The notes beneath the pieces are model-generated. The model searched no databases and was not told the origin of the DNA. It worked only from the letters and a program-made list of their open reading frames with translations. Position numbers and translations under genes: made by a program. A stretch of 64,000 nucleotides of DNA from Rickettsia canadensis str. McKiel (lineage in GTDB: Bacteria; Pseudomonadota; Alphaproteobacteria; Rickettsiales; Rickettsiaceae): positions 387,501 through 451,500 of the forward strand of contig NC_009879.1 of assembly GCF_000014345.1 (NCBI RefSeq). The letters are read 5' to 3'. Within the stretch, counting starts at the first letter, position 1. Each line of letters starts with the position of its first letter. Positions 18,899 to 29,942 of the stretch are shown piece after piece.

Positions 18899-21800
18899 AT
18901 GTTACAACAAAAATTTCCGGCGGCTGCCAAATCTTTTTTTGCAATTGATAATTTGACTAAGAATCTTAAGCAAGATTTAATCTTGAGTGTAAGCAATGAA
19001 GAAGATGTATTACAATTATATAAGCAAGCCTTATTTTTTTCTTCTAATGAAAGTATTTATTATTTTCCGAGTTATGATACTGTACCATATGATCATGCAT
19101 CTCCAAGCCCTAGTATTGTATCTAAACGTGCAGAAACATTAACTAAGCTAACAACAAATAATAGTAACAGCAAACTACTTATCACTCATGCAGCAAACTT
19201 ATTAAACAAATTACCCCCGAAAGATTTTTTTTCTAAGTACTTTTTAAAATTATTCCCTAAAATGAAATTTACTACAGATGAACTTGCTATGTTTTTAGTA
19301 GAAAATAGTTTTACAAGAAATACGAGTAGTGTTGATGTTGGGGAATTTGTAGTTAGAGGTGAAATCATTGATATAATATTGCCCGGTCCTAAAGCTTATA
19401 GAATTAATTTTAGTTGGGATTATATTGAATCGATTAAAGAATTTGATATTGATACACAAATTTCGACTAAATCCTGCACGGAGTTAGTTATTACTCCTGT
19501 AAATGAGATAGTTTTAAACAGTGAAACTATAGGTAATTTTAAGAATAATTATTTACGAAATTTTGGAGTTAACTATACTGATAATCCTTTATATGAGGCG
19601 GTAACATCGGGAAGAAAATTTTCAGGATATGAACAATTACTTCCGTTATTTTATAATTCCTGCTCTAACTTAGTAGATTACCTAAACGATCCTATTATCA
19701 TATTTGATAATTTATCAAAACAAGCTATTTTAGAGTTTGAACGTAGTTATAACGATTTTTATTCGGCAAGATCAGAGGCAAATAAATTTAATAGGTTTTA
19801 TCCTACTCTTGCACCGACTAGGTTATATTTTACCATCTCCGAAATAATGGAATTACTTGAACAAAAAAATAATATATTAATTAGTTATGATAATTCCGAG
19901 CAAGCCACTCTAATTGAAAATATTAGATCTACAAGTTTTATAGAAAAGAAAATAGTTTTTGATAAATTATTTGAGATTATTAAAGCTCATTCTTCTAAAA
20001 AAATTGTGATAGGTGTAGCTTCTTTAAGCGGTCTTGAGAGAGTGAAAAGCATTATCCAAAATTATGAATATACATATAATGAAATAAATAAATTAGATGA
20101 GGCTAAAATAGGCATAATAAATATTGCCATACTACCTTTAAATCAAAGTTTTGATACTAAAGAATATTTATTTATTACGGTAAGCGAACTATTAGAAGAA
20201 AAACCTAGTTCTATAAACACTAACAAAAAACTTAAAAATATTTTGCTAGAGCTTGATAATTTAGCTGAAGGAGAATTTGTTGTTCACAAAGATCATGGGA
20301 TAGGTAAATTTTTAAAGCTGGAAGCTTTAGAAATTAAAGGAAAACTGCATGATTTCTTAAAAATTTTATATGCCGGAAATGATAAATTATATATACCAGT
20401 TGAAAATATAGAGGTAATAAAGAAATACGGCAATGATAATGCAGAGCTTGATAAGCTTGGCAGCGTCTCATGGCAAAGAAGTAAGGCAAAACTTAAAAAC
20501 CGTATAAAAGAGATAGCACTGCATTTAATACAAATAGCAGCGCAAAGAAAACTTAATACTAATGCTTCCATTGAATTTGACCTTGAAGAATATGATAAAT
20601 TTTGTGCTCATTTTCCTTTTAGTGAAACAGAAGACCAATTAACTGCTATAAACGATATTAGAGAAGATCTAAGAAGTGGTATGTTAATGGATAGGTTAAT
20701 ATGCGGTGATGTAGGTTTTGGTAAAACAGAGGTAGCCATGCGTGCCGTCTTTATGGTAGCAAAATCTCTAAATGAATATTCACCTCAAGTAGCCGTAGTT
20801 GTACCGACAACTATTTTATGTAGTCAACATGTTTCAAGATTTACAGAAAGGTTCAAGGGTTTTGGTTTAAATATCAAACAATTATCCAGTATTATTAGTC
20901 CTAAAGAAGCAAAGATTATAAGATCGGAACTTGAAAGTGGTAAAATAAATATAATAATAGGTACTCATTCTTTATTACATAAAAATACAAAATTCTTTAA
21001 TTTGAAATTGTTAATAATCGATGAAGAACAACATTTCGGTGTTAGTCAAAAAGAATTTTTAAAACAATTAAAATCTTCCTCTCACGTACTTGCAATGTCG
21101 GCAACACCAATTCCTCGAACACTGCAAATGTCAATGACCGGTCTAAAAGAACTAAGCATTATTGCAACGCCGCCTTTAAACAGGCTAGAAGTTCGTACAT
21201 CTGTTATGCCTTTTAATCCTGTTATTATTAGAGATGCATTATTACGTGAACATTTTAGAGGCGGCAGAAGCTTTTATGTGGTTCCAAGAATTAACGATAT
21301 CCTTGATATTGAGAAACAGCTAAAACAAATTGTACCAGAATTAAGCTATAAAATAGTTCACAGAAAAATGCCGTATAATAAAATTGATGAGGTTATGAGC
21401 GAGTTTTATGCTGGCAAATTTGATATACTAGTCTCAACTACTATTATAGAATCAGGAATTGATATACAAGGTGCAAATACCATGATTATACATAAAGCCG
21501 ATATGCTTGGTCTTAGTCAGCTATATCAGTTGCGTGGTCGAATAGGTCGAGGTAAAATGCGAGGCTATGCTTATCTAATAGTAGAAAGTCATAAAAAAAT
21601 GACTGCGCACTCCTTAAGGCGCTTAGAGATAATACAAAATAGTTGTGCTTTAGGTTCAGGTTTTACTATTGCAAGCCATGATATGGATTTACGAGGTTTT
21701 GGTAATTTGATCGGTGAAGAACAATCAGGACAAATTAGAGAAGTAGGTACGGAACTCTACCAAGAAATGTTGGAAGAACAAATAGCTCTTTTTAAAGATG

Positions 21801-22258
21801 AACCGGTTGTCTCAGAACAACCGTTTATTCCGACTATTAATTTAGGATTATCCGTCTTTATCCCGGATCACTATGTATCTGATTCAGCTCTCAAAATTGG
21901 GATATATAGAAGAATAGGTAATTTAAGTAATGAGATAGAAGTAGAGAAATTTAAAGATGAGATGATTGATAGATTCGGCTCACTACCGACTGAATTTAAT
22001 AATTTACTTGATATTGTAAAGATAAAGCTATTATGCTTTAAGTTAAATATTGAAAATCTAGATTCAGGAGATAATGGGTTTGTGATTAAATTTTATAAAA
22101 ATGCCGATATGGCTGACAAAATTTTAAAATTCGTGAGTACTTATCATTCTCAAGCTAAAATAAAACCTGATAATAGGTTAGTATTTATCAAGAAATTAGT
22201 AGGTAAAAATGTAATTGTTGAGGCAAATCAATTACTTTGGAATTTAGCGGAGATTTGA
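18899..22258 (+). CDS. mfd: Transcription-repair coupling factor
   Basis: Mfd removes RNA polymerase stalled at DNA damage and recruits UvrA. The 1119-residue length is typical. It has the UvrB-like N-terminal module, the RNA polymerase-interacting domain starting at [15 protein letters not shown], Walker [10 protein letters not shown] (about 602-610), the DEEQHFG box (about 707), [12 protein letters not shown], and the RecG-like motif VI region [10 protein letters not shown] followed by the TRG region. Its partner uvrC lies at 61853-63769. Confidence 0.97.
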   Translation: MLQQKFPAAAKSFFAIDNLTKNLKQDLILSVSNEEDVLQLYKQALFFSSNESIYYFPSYDTVPYDHASPSPSIVSKRAETLTKLTTNNSNSKLLITHAANLLNKLPPKDFFSKYFLKLFPKMKFTTDELAMFLVENSFTRNTSSVDVGEFVVRGEIIDIILPGPKAYRINFSWDYIESIKEFDIDTQISTKSCTELVITPVNEIVLNSETIGNFKNNYLRNFGVNYTDNPLYEAVTSGRKFSGYEQLLPLFYNSCSNLVDYLNDPIIIFDNLSKQAILEFERSYNDFYSARSEANKFNRFYPTLAPTRLYFTISEIMELLEQKNNILISYDNSEQATLIENIRSTSFIEKKIVFDKLFEIIKAHSSKKIVIGVASLSGLERVKSIIQNYEYTYNEINKLDEAKIGIINIAILPLNQSFDTKEYLFITVSELLEEKPSSINTNKKLKNILLELDNLAEGEFVVHKDHGIGKFLKLEALEIKGKLHDFLKILYAGNDKLYIPVENIEVIKKYGNDNAELDKLGSVSWQRSKAKLKNRIKEIALHLIQIAAQRKLNTNASIEFDLEEYDKFCAHFPFSETEDQLTAINDIREDLRSGMLMDRLICGDVGFGKTEVAMRAVFMVAKSLNEYSPQVAVVVPTTILCSQHVSRFTERFKGFGLNIKQLSSIISPKEAKIIRSELESGKINIIIGTHSLLHKNTKFFNLKLLIIDEEQHFGVSQKEFLKQLKSSSHVLAMSATPIPRTLQMSMTGLKELSIIATPPLNRLEVRTSVMPFNPVIIRDALLREHFRGGRSFYVVPRINDILDIEKQLKQIVPELSYKIVHRKMPYNKIDEVMSEFYAGKFDILVSTTIIESGIDIQGANTMIIHKADMLGLSQLYQLRGRIGRGKMRGYAYLIVESHKKMTAHSLRRLEIIQNSCALGSGFTIASHDMDLRGFGNLIGEEQSGQIREVGTELYQEMLEEQIALFKDEPVVSEQPFIPTINLGLSVFIPDHYVSDSALKIGIYRRIGNLSNEIEVEKFKDEMIDRFGSLPTEFNNLLDIVKIKLLCFKLNIENLDSGDNGFVIKFYKNADMADKILKFVSTYHSQAKIKPDNRLVFIKKLVGKNVIVEANQLLWNLAEI

Positions 22259-22308
22259 AGACATTATCATCCCGTGGCGTGCCTCTCTACTGTATGAACA
22301 TTTAGGAT

Positions 22309-22334
22309 GTCATTCCTGCTTTCGCAGGAATGAC
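22309..22334. repeat. Short perfect type A palindrome
   Basis: The stem gtcattcctgc with gcaggaatgac around a short centre lies after mfd, before murE. A diverged type B arm (atcatcccgtggcgtgcc) precedes it at 22266. Confidence 0.75.
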
Positions 22335-22374
22335 ATCGAAAATTATAAAACGGCATTTATTAAATTGAAACTAT

Positions 22375-23811
22375 ATGCTCTTCAATCTAAAACAATTATT
22401 CCAACAACATAACATAAAAGGTTTGTCGACTAACTCCAAAAATATTAAGGAAGGTGAGGTCTTTTTTGCTGTAAAAGGACGAACTGTTGATGGAAATGAT
22501 TTTATAAATGATGCTTTAAATAAAGGTGCAGTATTAGTAATTACAGATAATGAAAAAAATACTGCTATAAATAAAGTAATTTATGTAGAAGATTTACAAA
22601 AAGCTTTATATGAAGTTATAGAAATCTTTTACCCTAAGAAACCAAAGCATCTGATAGCCGTAACAGGTACTAATGGCAAAAGCTCTGTAATATCTTATAT
22701 AGCTCAATTATATTCATTACTTGGAGAGAAAGCTGCATCTATAGGTACGATAGGCGTAGAAATTTTTGGCTGTGATAACTTTATAAATGATGTACCGGAA
22801 TTAACCACATTCGATTATTTAAGCTTTAGAAAAATTGCACATAATTTAGCTGAAATAGGTATAGAATATTTAGCTTTTGAAGCTTCTAGTCATGGTCTTG
22901 ATCAAACAAGACTTGGGGAAAACAAAGTAAATATAGCATGTTTTACTAGCTTTAGTCACGATCATCTAGATTATCACCATACAAAAGAAAATTATTTACT
23001 TGCTAAACTAAAATTATTTACCAATCATTTATTACCGAATGCTATTTCCATATTAAATTCTGATATAGAAGAAATAGAGTTTATTAAAGCTTATTTAAAT
23101 AAGCATAATATTAAATTTATAACCGTGGGAATAAAGGGAGATTTACAAATAACTAGAATTAATAGTTCTTTAAAAGGACAAAATATTGATTTTACATTTA
23201 ATAATAGAAAATATAGTTTTAATACGCCAATAATCGGTAGTTTTCAGGCTAGCAATTTATTAATTGCTGCTCTTAGTGAGTATTATACCGGTGTTGCTTT
23301 TGATGAAGTTATAGGTTCTTTAGTAGATGTTAAACCGGTAAAAGGCAGAATGCAGCAAATAGAAAACACTAATATTTTTGTTGATTATTCCCATACTCCC
23401 GATGCTCTTGAAAAAGCTTTACTAGAGCTGAAAAATATTCAAGTACTAGGCAGTAAGTTAAATGTAATTTTTGGCTGTGGCGGCAATCGTGATAAAAAAA
23501 AGAGAAGTCTTATGGGGCAAATAGCTGCAAAACTTGCTGATAACGTCATAATTACAGATGATAATCCACGTCTTGAAGATCCAAAGCTTATTAGAGCTGA
23601 AATCATAAGCGGTATAGATAAAGCAAATTATATAGAAATAGAAAATAGAGAAAAAGCTATTAAATATGGTATTAATAATTTAAATCAAGATGATATATTA
23701 TTAATTGCTGGCAAAGGTCATGAAAATTACCAAATTATAGGCAATAAAAAAATACCTTTTGATGATGCTGAAATTGTGAAGAAGTATATAAAGTATCATG
23801 CTGTTACTTGA
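22375..23811 (+). CDS. murE: UDP-MurNAc-tripeptide synthetase, meso-DAP-adding
   Basis: MurE adds the third stem residue to UDP-MurNAc-L-Ala-D-Glu in the cytoplasm. The 478-residue protein has the Mur ligase P-loop TGTNGKSS (98-105), the central FEASSHGLDQ and FSHDHLDYHHT motifs, and DNPRLEDP in the C-terminal domain. DNPR is the specificity motif for meso-diaminopimelate, as in E. coli, so a DAP-type peptidoglycan is inferred. It is followed by murF and mraY on the same strand, with a repeat in each gap. Confidence 0.97.
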   Translation: MLFNLKQLFQQHNIKGLSTNSKNIKEGEVFFAVKGRTVDGNDFINDALNKGAVLVITDNEKNTAINKVIYVEDLQKALYEVIEIFYPKKPKHLIAVTGTNGKSSVISYIAQLYSLLGEKAASIGTIGVEIFGCDNFINDVPELTTFDYLSFRKIAHNLAEIGIEYLAFEASSHGLDQTRLGENKVNIACFTSFSHDHLDYHHTKENYLLAKLKLFTNHLLPNAISILNSDIEEIEFIKAYLNKHNIKFITVGIKGDLQITRINSSLKGQNIDFTFNNRKYSFNTPIIGSFQASNLLIAALSEYYTGVAFDEVIGSLVDVKPVKGRMQQIENTNIFVDYSHTPDALEKALLELKNIQVLGSKLNVIFGCGGNRDKKKRSLMGQIAAKLADNVIITDDNPRLEDPKLIRAEIISGIDKANYIEIENREKAIKYGINNLNQDDILLIAGKGHENYQIIGNKKIPFDDAEIVKKYIKYHAVT

Positions 23812-23905
23812 TCACGTGAATCAGCTTAAAATACTAATAATTATTAGTATTTTAAATTGTTGTTCTGGATTCCATGGTCGTAAGCCATGGAGTGACAGAC
23901 TAAAG
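23805..23905. repeat. Intergenic palindromic repeat (type B)
   Basis: Arms gttacttgatcacgtgaatc and tggattccatggtcgtaagc surround a hairpin aaaatactaat/attagtatttt. The copy begins at the very end of murE. Confidence 0.7.
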
Positions 23906-23959
23906 CCAATAATGCCGAAATATAATAATATATATAATAATATTAATATAAACTAACAT

Positions 23960-25468
23960 ATGATTTGGAACTCTGAAACACTAAGTAAAGCACTAGGTAT
24001 AACAATATCTAATTCTATCAATTGCAATGAAGTACAATTTAACTCCAAAGACGTTAAAAAAGGTGATTTATTTATAGCACTGAAAGGTAATGGCGACGGT
24101 CATGATTATGTTCTAGATGCAATAGATAAAGGAGCAAATGCTATTATCGTTAGCAAGCACATAGATATAGTAGACAAAAACAAAATTATCTTAGTCGATG
24201 ATTGTTTTGAAGCTCTACAAAAAATGGCTTTGTATAAACGCGGCTCTTCAAAAGCTAAATTTATAGCTATTACTGGTAGTGTCGGCAAAACCTCCACTAA
24301 AGGAGCTTTAAAAACCTTACTAACTGAGACTAGTGATAAATCATTACACCTCTTATATAACGAAGCTAATAAAGAGGAATTTGAAGGAAACACGGAATAT
24401 AGCACCACAGAGTACAAAAAAGTATGTGATGCTGCAAGTACTCGATTAACGTACAAATTACCTTTAGAAGTAAGTTATATAAAAGGTCTGGTTTTTGCTA
24501 GCCGAGGTAACTTCAATAACCATTTGGGGTTACTTATTAATCTTGCTTCAATGTCTGATGATACGGAATATGCTATTTTTGAGCTTGGTATGAACCATAA
24601 AGGTGAAATAAGGGAGCTAGTTCAAATATTAAAGCCGAATATTGCCATGATTACCAATGTTTCAGAAGCTCATTTAGAGTTTTTTAACTCGTTGGAGGAT
24701 ATAGCTGAAGCTAAATGTGAGATTTTTGAAAATTTTAGTAAAAATGATATTGCTGTTATTAATGCCAATACTAATTGCTATAACAAAATATTATCAATAT
24801 TAAAAAATCTATCTATTGATAAAATATATAATTTCGGTGCATCGTATAATACATCTGCAGAATTAACCTTATATGCAAATCTAGGAAAGCAAGTTCATTT
24901 AAAATATAAGATAAATAATAAGACCATAGAGATAACTATACCTTTCATTCCTAGGCATTTTGCCGAAAATTATATAGGTGTACTTTTAATTATCAATATA
25001 CTAGGTAAAAATTTAGATATTGCTGCAAATCACTTAGCAAATATTTCTCCTACTAAAGGAAGAGGGGAAATGATCAATATACAAAATTGTTGTGTAATTT
25101 GTGATTACTATAACGCAAGCCCGCAGTCAATGAAAGCTGCATTAGAATATTTAAAACAAGTACCTGCTGAAAATAAAACCGCTATAATAGGTGATATGCT
25201 AGAGCTTGGGCAAAATTCAGAAGCATTACATAAAGAGTTAGTACCTTATATATTAGATGCAGATTGCTCTAAAGTTTTTTTAGTAGGAAAAAATACTAAA
25301 TATATTTATAATTTACTACCTTTCAAAATAGCTAAAAAATATTTTAAAAATGTTGATGAATTAATTACACATATAACGGTAACAGATTTATTTAAGAATA
25401 ATGAACTTATCTTAATAAAAGGTTCAAGAGGTATAAAGCTTGATAAGATTGTTGATTGTTATAAATAA
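23960..25468 (+). CDS. murF: UDP-MurNAc-tripeptide:D-Ala-D-Ala ligase
   Basis: MurF adds D-Ala-D-Ala to complete the UDP-MurNAc-pentapeptide. The P-loop is TGSVGKTST (105-113), followed later by [16 protein letters not shown] (181-196) and the Mur ligase C-terminal domain with [10 protein letters not shown]. The protein is 502 residues, longer than the usual about 450, because an in-frame palindromic element adds about 48 residues (about 128-175) between the P-loop helix and GLVFASRGN. The insertion keeps the reading frame, so activity is likely retained. It lies between murE and mraY. Confidence 0.96.
   Translation: MIWNSETLSKALGITISNSINCNEVQFNSKDVKKGDLFIALKGNGDGHDYVLDAIDKGANAIIVSKHIDIVDKNKIILVDDCFEALQKMALYKRGSSKAKFIAITGSVGKTSTKGALKTLLTETSDKSLHLLYNEANKEEFEGNTEYSTTEYKKVCDAASTRLTYKLPLEVSYIKGLVFASRGNFNNHLGLLINLASMSDDTEYAIFELGMNHKGEIRELVQILKPNIAMITNVSEAHLEFFNSLEDIAEAKCEIFENFSKNDIAVINANTNCYNKILSILKNLSIDKIYNFGASYNTSAELTLYANLGKQVHLKYKINNKTIEITIPFIPRHFAENYIGVLLIINILGKNLDIAANHLANISPTKGRGEMINIQNCCVICDYYNASPQSMKAALEYLKQVPAENKTAIIGDMLELGQNSEALHKELVPYILDADCSKVFLVGKNTKYIYNLLPFKIAKKYFKNVDELITHITVTDLFKNNELILIKGSRGIKLDKIVDCYK
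24341..24484 (+). repeat. Rickettsia palindromic element RPE-1 inside murF
   Basis: The encoded stretch [35 protein letters not shown] resembles the RPE-1 peptide pattern known from Rickettsia (GNTERRTAAY...DASTSLTSKLPLEV). Boundaries are estimated from where MurF homology stops and resumes. Confidence 0.75.
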
Positions 25469-25560
25469 ATATACTAGGATGTTTCTAGTGCATTTTAAGC
25501 CACGCGACAATATCTTTGCAAGCATGACATCAAAATATACTTGGGAATTTAAATCTACAA

Positions 25561-26646
25561 ATGTTATACAATCTTTTACTTCCTCATATTCATAATTCAC
25601 ATATAGCTAATTTATTTCACTATATTACTTTTCGTAGTGGTCTTGCTATTATTATCACTCTAAGCCTTAGCTTTGTCACAGGTCCGATATTGATAAAATT
25701 TTTACGGACTCTTCAAAAAAATGGTCAGCCTATACGTTTAGACGGACCTGAATCACATCAAACAAAAGCAGGTACTCCGACTATGGGGGGTATTATGATT
25801 ATTTTATCTAGTTGTCTTGCTACTTTATTACTTGCTGATTTAACTAATAAATATATTTGGATTACATTATTTGGTTTTATTAGTTTCGGTATTATAGGAT
25901 TTATGGATGATTATGCTAAGGTAACTAAAAATAACCATTATGGGGTAAGAGGCAAAAGTAAACTTTTACTGCAAGGAATTATTAGTTTAATCATATGTAT
26001 TTTACTAGAATATACTGACAAAAATCCAAGTCATTTGCTTAATATACCGTTTTTTAAAAATTTAAGCTTGGATCTTGGTTATTTTTATATAGTTTTTGCT
26101 ATATTTGTTATAGTTGGATCTTCTAATGCTGTGAATCTAACGGATGGGCTTGACGGTCTCGCTACCGTTCCTATTGCCTTTACTGCTGGTTCTTTTGCTT
26201 TAATAAGTTATTTAGTAGGAAATCTCATTTACTCGAACTATTTGCAGCTAACTTATATACCGAATACTGGAGAATTAACGGTGTTATGTGCGGGTTTAGT
26301 CGGTAGCTGCCTTGGATTTTTATGGTTTAATGCACAGCCTGCAGAAGTTTTTATGGGTGATACCGGTAGTTTAAGTCTTGGTAGTATACTTGGCATTATT
26401 AGTGTTATTACTAAGCATGAAGTAGTTTTAAGCATAGTTGGTGGCTTATTCGTTGTGGAAACGACATCCGTAATTTTACAGGTATATTATTTTAAAGCTA
26501 CTAAAGGAAAAAGAATATTTAAAATGGCTCCATTGCATCATCATTTTGAAAAGCATGGTTGGGAAGAATCAAAAGTCGTAATAAGATTTTGGATTATTTC
26601 AGTTATATTTGCTCTGATCGGCTTATCATCTCTAAAATTACGTTAA
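25561..26646 (+). CDS. mraY: Phospho-MurNAc-pentapeptide translocase
   Basis: MraY transfers phospho-MurNAc-pentapeptide to undecaprenyl phosphate, making lipid I at the inner membrane. The 361-residue, ten-helix protein has [30 protein letters not shown] with the catalytic [12 protein letters not shown], and [13 protein letters not shown] near the C-terminus, all hallmarks of the family. It is the third gene of the murE-murF-mraY run; murD and ftsW are not in the window. Confidence 0.97.
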   Translation: MLYNLLLPHIHNSHIANLFHYITFRSGLAIIITLSLSFVTGPILIKFLRTLQKNGQPIRLDGPESHQTKAGTPTMGGIMIILSSCLATLLLADLTNKYIWITLFGFISFGIIGFMDDYAKVTKNNHYGVRGKSKLLLQGIISLIICILLEYTDKNPSHLLNIPFFKNLSLDLGYFYIVFAIFVIVGSSNAVNLTDGLDGLATVPIAFTAGSFALISYLVGNLIYSNYLQLTYIPNTGELTVLCAGLVGSCLGFLWFNAQPAEVFMGDTGSLSLGSILGIISVITKHEVVLSIVGGLFVVETTSVILQVYYFKATKGKRIFKMAPLHHHFEKHGWEESKVVIRFWIISVIFALIGLSSLKLR

Positions 26647-26654
26647 CGATACTC

Positions 26655-26692
26655 GTTTAATTTGAAACATCTTGCTCTGTTCCAAATTAAAC
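26655..26692. terminator. Hairpin after mraY
   Basis: The perfect stem gtttaatttg / caaattaaac, with an inner aaca / tgtt and a loop of about 8 nt, starts 9 nt after the mraY stop. No long T-run follows on the plus strand, so intrinsic termination is only a possibility. Confidence 0.5.
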
Positions 26693-26802
26693 TTCGTCTA
26701 TCTACTTTTTATGTATCAAGAATAAATATAATATAAATTCACTTTCTATTTGCTTTTGTATAAGAAATGTACTATATAAATAGTAGAATTAATTTATAGT
26801 AA

Positions 26803-28491
26803 GTGTGGATAATGGCAAAAGAAACAAAAGAAACAAAAGAAACAAAAGAAACAAAAGAAACAGATATAAATAAATTATTAACTCAAGAAAATAATGCTTT
26901 AAATACGATACTAAGACAAGTAAACGAATTATGCGAACAAAATCAGAAGTTGCAAGGTGTACTCGAAATACAAAATGAAGCTAAAGAGCTAGAAAAAGAA
27001 CATAACAGATCACTGCCTTGGTTTAAAAAATTTGTAAAAACAGTTTCTAATGTAAAGTATATTTTTATAAAAAGTGAAGAGCAGTTAACACATGAAGCAA
27101 TAAAGCATAATACCAAGATATTAAAAGATATTGATAATAAGATATATAATATAGTGGCAAAATCTGCACCTTTAAAGCAAGCATTACAAGAAGAAATCAA
27201 AAAAAATTTTGAGGATTTAACAAAGAAAGATTTATCTAAAGATCAAAGAGAAAGATTAGCAGAATTATTCTTTAGTTATAAGGATAAACCTGAAAGATTC
27301 TCAGCTCTACGTATGACACATCCCTTACAATTTACTAATGCTGCAGTACTAGAGAATCAATATAATGCTTTAAATACTACAAAACAAAACATCCGAAATT
27401 TAATATCTGAAAATTCCAATATTAAAGAACTTAAAGAAATACAAAAACAAGTTGCTGAAATTAGGGAAGAAATACCTCATACATTTTTTGAAAAATTAAA
27501 TAGTATTTGGCAAAATGTTAAAAATGTTTTTATAAATAACAGTGAACAGGTTTTGGCCAAAAACAAAGAAAGTAATACTAGAGCAATTAGAAAGATTGAG
27601 GAACAATTATATAGCACAAAGCATCAATTTGAGAAATTAATTGAAAATCAAGAAAAAAATATTAATGATATAATTGGGAAGTTACCGGACAATGAGAAGT
27701 TACAAAAGATAGTAAGTAACCTTGCAGATCATATGACTGCAAAAAAGGAACCAATATTAACAACCTCGTCCCTAACTAAACCTTTGGAAAATAATATGCC
27801 ACCGCCACCGCCGCCGCCACCTTTACCGCAAAATAATATGCCACCGCCACCGCCGCCGCCACCTTTACCGCAAAATAATATGCCACCGCCACCGCCGCCA
27901 CCACCTTTACCGCAAAATAATATGCCACCGCCGCCGCCACCACCACCGCCTTTACCGCAAAATAATATGCCACCGCCGCCACCACCTATGCCTACTATGG
28001 CTCCAGCTCAGACTGAGACATTATTGAAGTCTATAGAAGCTACTACAGTTAAAAACCCGGAAAATCAATCACATCCTTCTATAGATACTTCTGATTTAAT
28101 GAAAGAAATAGTAGGACCAAGAAATCTAAAAGAAGTTAAAAAAATTGATGCTAAGGCACAAGATCCTAGAGATTTACTACTGCAGTCCATAAGGGGTGAA
28201 CACAAACTAAAAAAAGTTGAATTTGACCCTAATGGGCGCCCGGTTGCACATTCGCGTAGTAAGCCTGCTCAGAATGTTAACAAATCTAATGAAATTGTAG
28301 AAATTTTAGCACGAAGAGTTGCTATGGAGATGAGTAGCAGTGGCAGTGAAAGCGATAGCGATAGCGGTAACTGGAGTGATGTTAGTACTAAATCAAAGGT
28401 TCTAAAAACTAAAGGAGAACGAGATGCTAGAAAGGGTATGAATTCTAAACAAGTTGGAAGAAACAGCAAATCATCATTTGTTAGAAGTTAA
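26803..28491 (+). CDS. rickA: Arp2/3-activating actin nucleator RickA
   Basis: RickA is a surface-associated WASP-like protein that activates host Arp2/3 for early actin-based motility. The frame opens at GTG 26803, but the ATG at 26812 (MAKETKETKET) is the better start, giving 559 residues. The N-terminal about 300 residues are helical and charged. A central proline block has five NNMPPPPPPPP-type runs (27796-27990). Two WH2-like segments follow, DTSDLMKEIVGPRNLKEV and DPRDLLLQSIRGEHKLKKV, then an acidic stretch SGSESDSDSGNWSDV expected to engage Arp2/3. Five KET triplets at the N-terminus come from a 9-bp tandem repeat. It looks intact. Confidence 0.95.
   Translation: MWIMAKETKETKETKETKETDINKLLTQENNALNTILRQVNELCEQNQKLQGVLEIQNEAKELEKEHNRSLPWFKKFVKTVSNVKYIFIKSEEQLTHEAIKHNTKILKDIDNKIYNIVAKSAPLKQALQEEIKKNFEDLTKKDLSKDQRERLAELFFSYKDKPERFSALRMTHPLQFTNAAVLENQYNALNTTKQNIRNLISENSNIKELKEIQKQVAEIREEIPHTFFEKLNSIWQNVKNVFINNSEQVLAKNKESNTRAIRKIEEQLYSTKHQFEKLIENQEKNINDIIGKLPDNEKLQKIVSNLADHMTAKKEPILTTSSLTKPLENNMPPPPPPPPLPQNNMPPPPPPPPLPQNNMPPPPPPPPLPQNNMPPPPPPPPPLPQNNMPPPPPPMPTMAPAQTETLLKSIEATTVKNPENQSHPSIDTSDLMKEIVGPRNLKEVKKIDAKAQDPRDLLLQSIRGEHKLKKVEFDPNGRPVAHSRSKPAQNVNKSNEIVEILARRVAMEMSSSGSESDSDSGNWSDVSTKSKVLKTKGERDARKGMNSKQVGRNSKSSFVRS
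26819..26862 (+). repeat. 9-bp microsatellite at the rickA 5' end
   Basis: Five copies of aaagaaaca encode (KET)5 just after the start codon. Units of 9 bp keep the frame when gained or lost. Confidence 0.85.
27796..27990 (+). repeat. Proline-rich tandem repeats in rickA
   Basis: Five units of 42-45 bp (ccgccaccgccgccgccacc-like, separated by tttaccgcaaaataatatg) encode NNMPPPPPPPPLPQ-type runs. The near-identical units suggest replication slippage. Confidence 0.85.
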
Positions 28492-28535
28492 TTAAGACAC
28501 TTTTTTTTAAAGAGTACTTGTGTTGCATGCTTTCT

Positions 28536-28564
28536 ATCATTCCTGCTTCCGCAGGAATGACATA
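28536..28564. repeat. Short type A palindrome after rickA
   Basis: The stem atcattcctgc / gcaggaatgacat around ttcc, 45 nt after the rickA stop. A possible terminator, without a strong T-run. Confidence 0.65.
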
Positions 28565-28816
28565 GTATGCCATACTGTTTTAGATCACCTTGGCTCTTGG
28601 GTAGGAGTAATATTAGGGGAGGGTTTATAGTTAGATTGAGTCATAAGCCCTGACCAGTTAACTCCTAGTCAATTATTGTCAGGTTTATTTTATTTTTTGT
28701 ATAATAGAAACATTTGCTCCTGTTGCTTTTATACACTTTATTTCTTTAGCTACTTTTATGGTATGCTGTATCCACTATAATATACGATGACTACTTTTAC
28801 CATTTTATTCTCCATA

Positions 28817-29743
28817 TTATAAATTAACTATATACTCAGCTTCGGTTTTAGATCTTATTTCTTCAATAGTAACATTGTCGGCTTTTCGCATGCATACCAT
28901 TTCATCTTTATTAATATCAAAAATTCCAAGATCGGTAATTATTCTATTAACTACTTTTTTGCCTGTTAACGGAAAGCTGTACTCTTTTCATAATTTAGCT
29001 CTGCTGTCCTTTGCGTTATGTTCCATTATTACTACTAGTCTTTTGGTTGTTAGTGGCTAAATCCATAGCTCCTTCCATATCCTTAACCATTTTGCCTGGG
29101 AGATAGTTCCAGTTTGGCAAGATCGCCTTTTTGTGAGACTGCATAGCCCCTAAAAGAGTTAAATCAATAGTAGGCATACCTATACTAGATTGATATATAA
29201 GCCGTCTTTGAGTTCCTTGCAGTTATTTGGTAAATTTCTTCTTTGCTCCAAGTAATAGTTTATTGTTCTCTTATGGTTAACTGCTCAATACGTTTCTCAT
29301 ATTTTGTACCTACTATTAATCGCTGTATGAAAATATTAGGTGTGTGAATATTATTAGGGTAAAGCTCTCCTACCTCAACTATTGTCTCTACTTCACAAAC
29401 CGTGACTTTAGCAGCACCTGCCATTACTGCATAAAAATTTCTTACTGTTTTATTATAAATTACATTGCTGCTTTATCCGCTTTCAGCCTTTAATAATAGC
29501 AAGGTCAGCTTGAAGTGCTGTGTTTCTATTCTATTATATATTTCTCGCAATTAAATTCCTTTTTTCTTTACCTTCCTCTACAATTGTACCTATACCGATT
29601 TTAGTATAAAAAGGTGGGATTCCCATGCAAGCTGCTCTAATTCGCTCATCTAAAGTGCCTTGCGGTTTTAGTTCAAGTTCTAAGATTTTATCAAGATATT
29701 GTTGTTCACAAATCTTATTTTCTCCAATATACGAAGAAATCAT
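28817..29743 (-). pseudogene. Decayed succinyl-CoA:3-ketoacid CoA-transferase genes (scoA, scoB)
   Basis: The open piece at 29534-29743 encodes ScoA sequence: [40 protein letters not shown] and [17 protein letters not shown]. Downstream, broken frames continue through the ScoA end (NFYAVMAGAAKVTVCEVETI, VGELYPNNIHTPNIF) and then Sco[31 protein letters not shown], and the C-terminus SFPLTGKKVVNRIITDLGIF to a stop at 28817. Many stops and frameshifts exclude function. The intact pair would transfer CoA between succinate and acetoacetate. Confidence 0.8.
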
Positions 29744-29942
29744 TTTATAGAGCAGTCCTTCAAGAGCAGTTTCAGCTGAAGGATATATTTTATTTATGAA
29801 TTTTAAATTATTTAATATTTCTGTTTTAAGAAATTAGAGGGATTTTCAAAAGAAACCAAAGACATACACAAGTTTAGTATATGTACAAATTTAAAGTACT
29901 ATATATTATGGTTACTTGTGATTAACAAAAATTAATGATTCT

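Noticed and set aside
27776..27985. Minus-strand ORF of alternating Ala/Val/Tyr opposite the rickA proline block
   Set aside because: It is the antisense reading of the proline repeats; no start context or independent signal.
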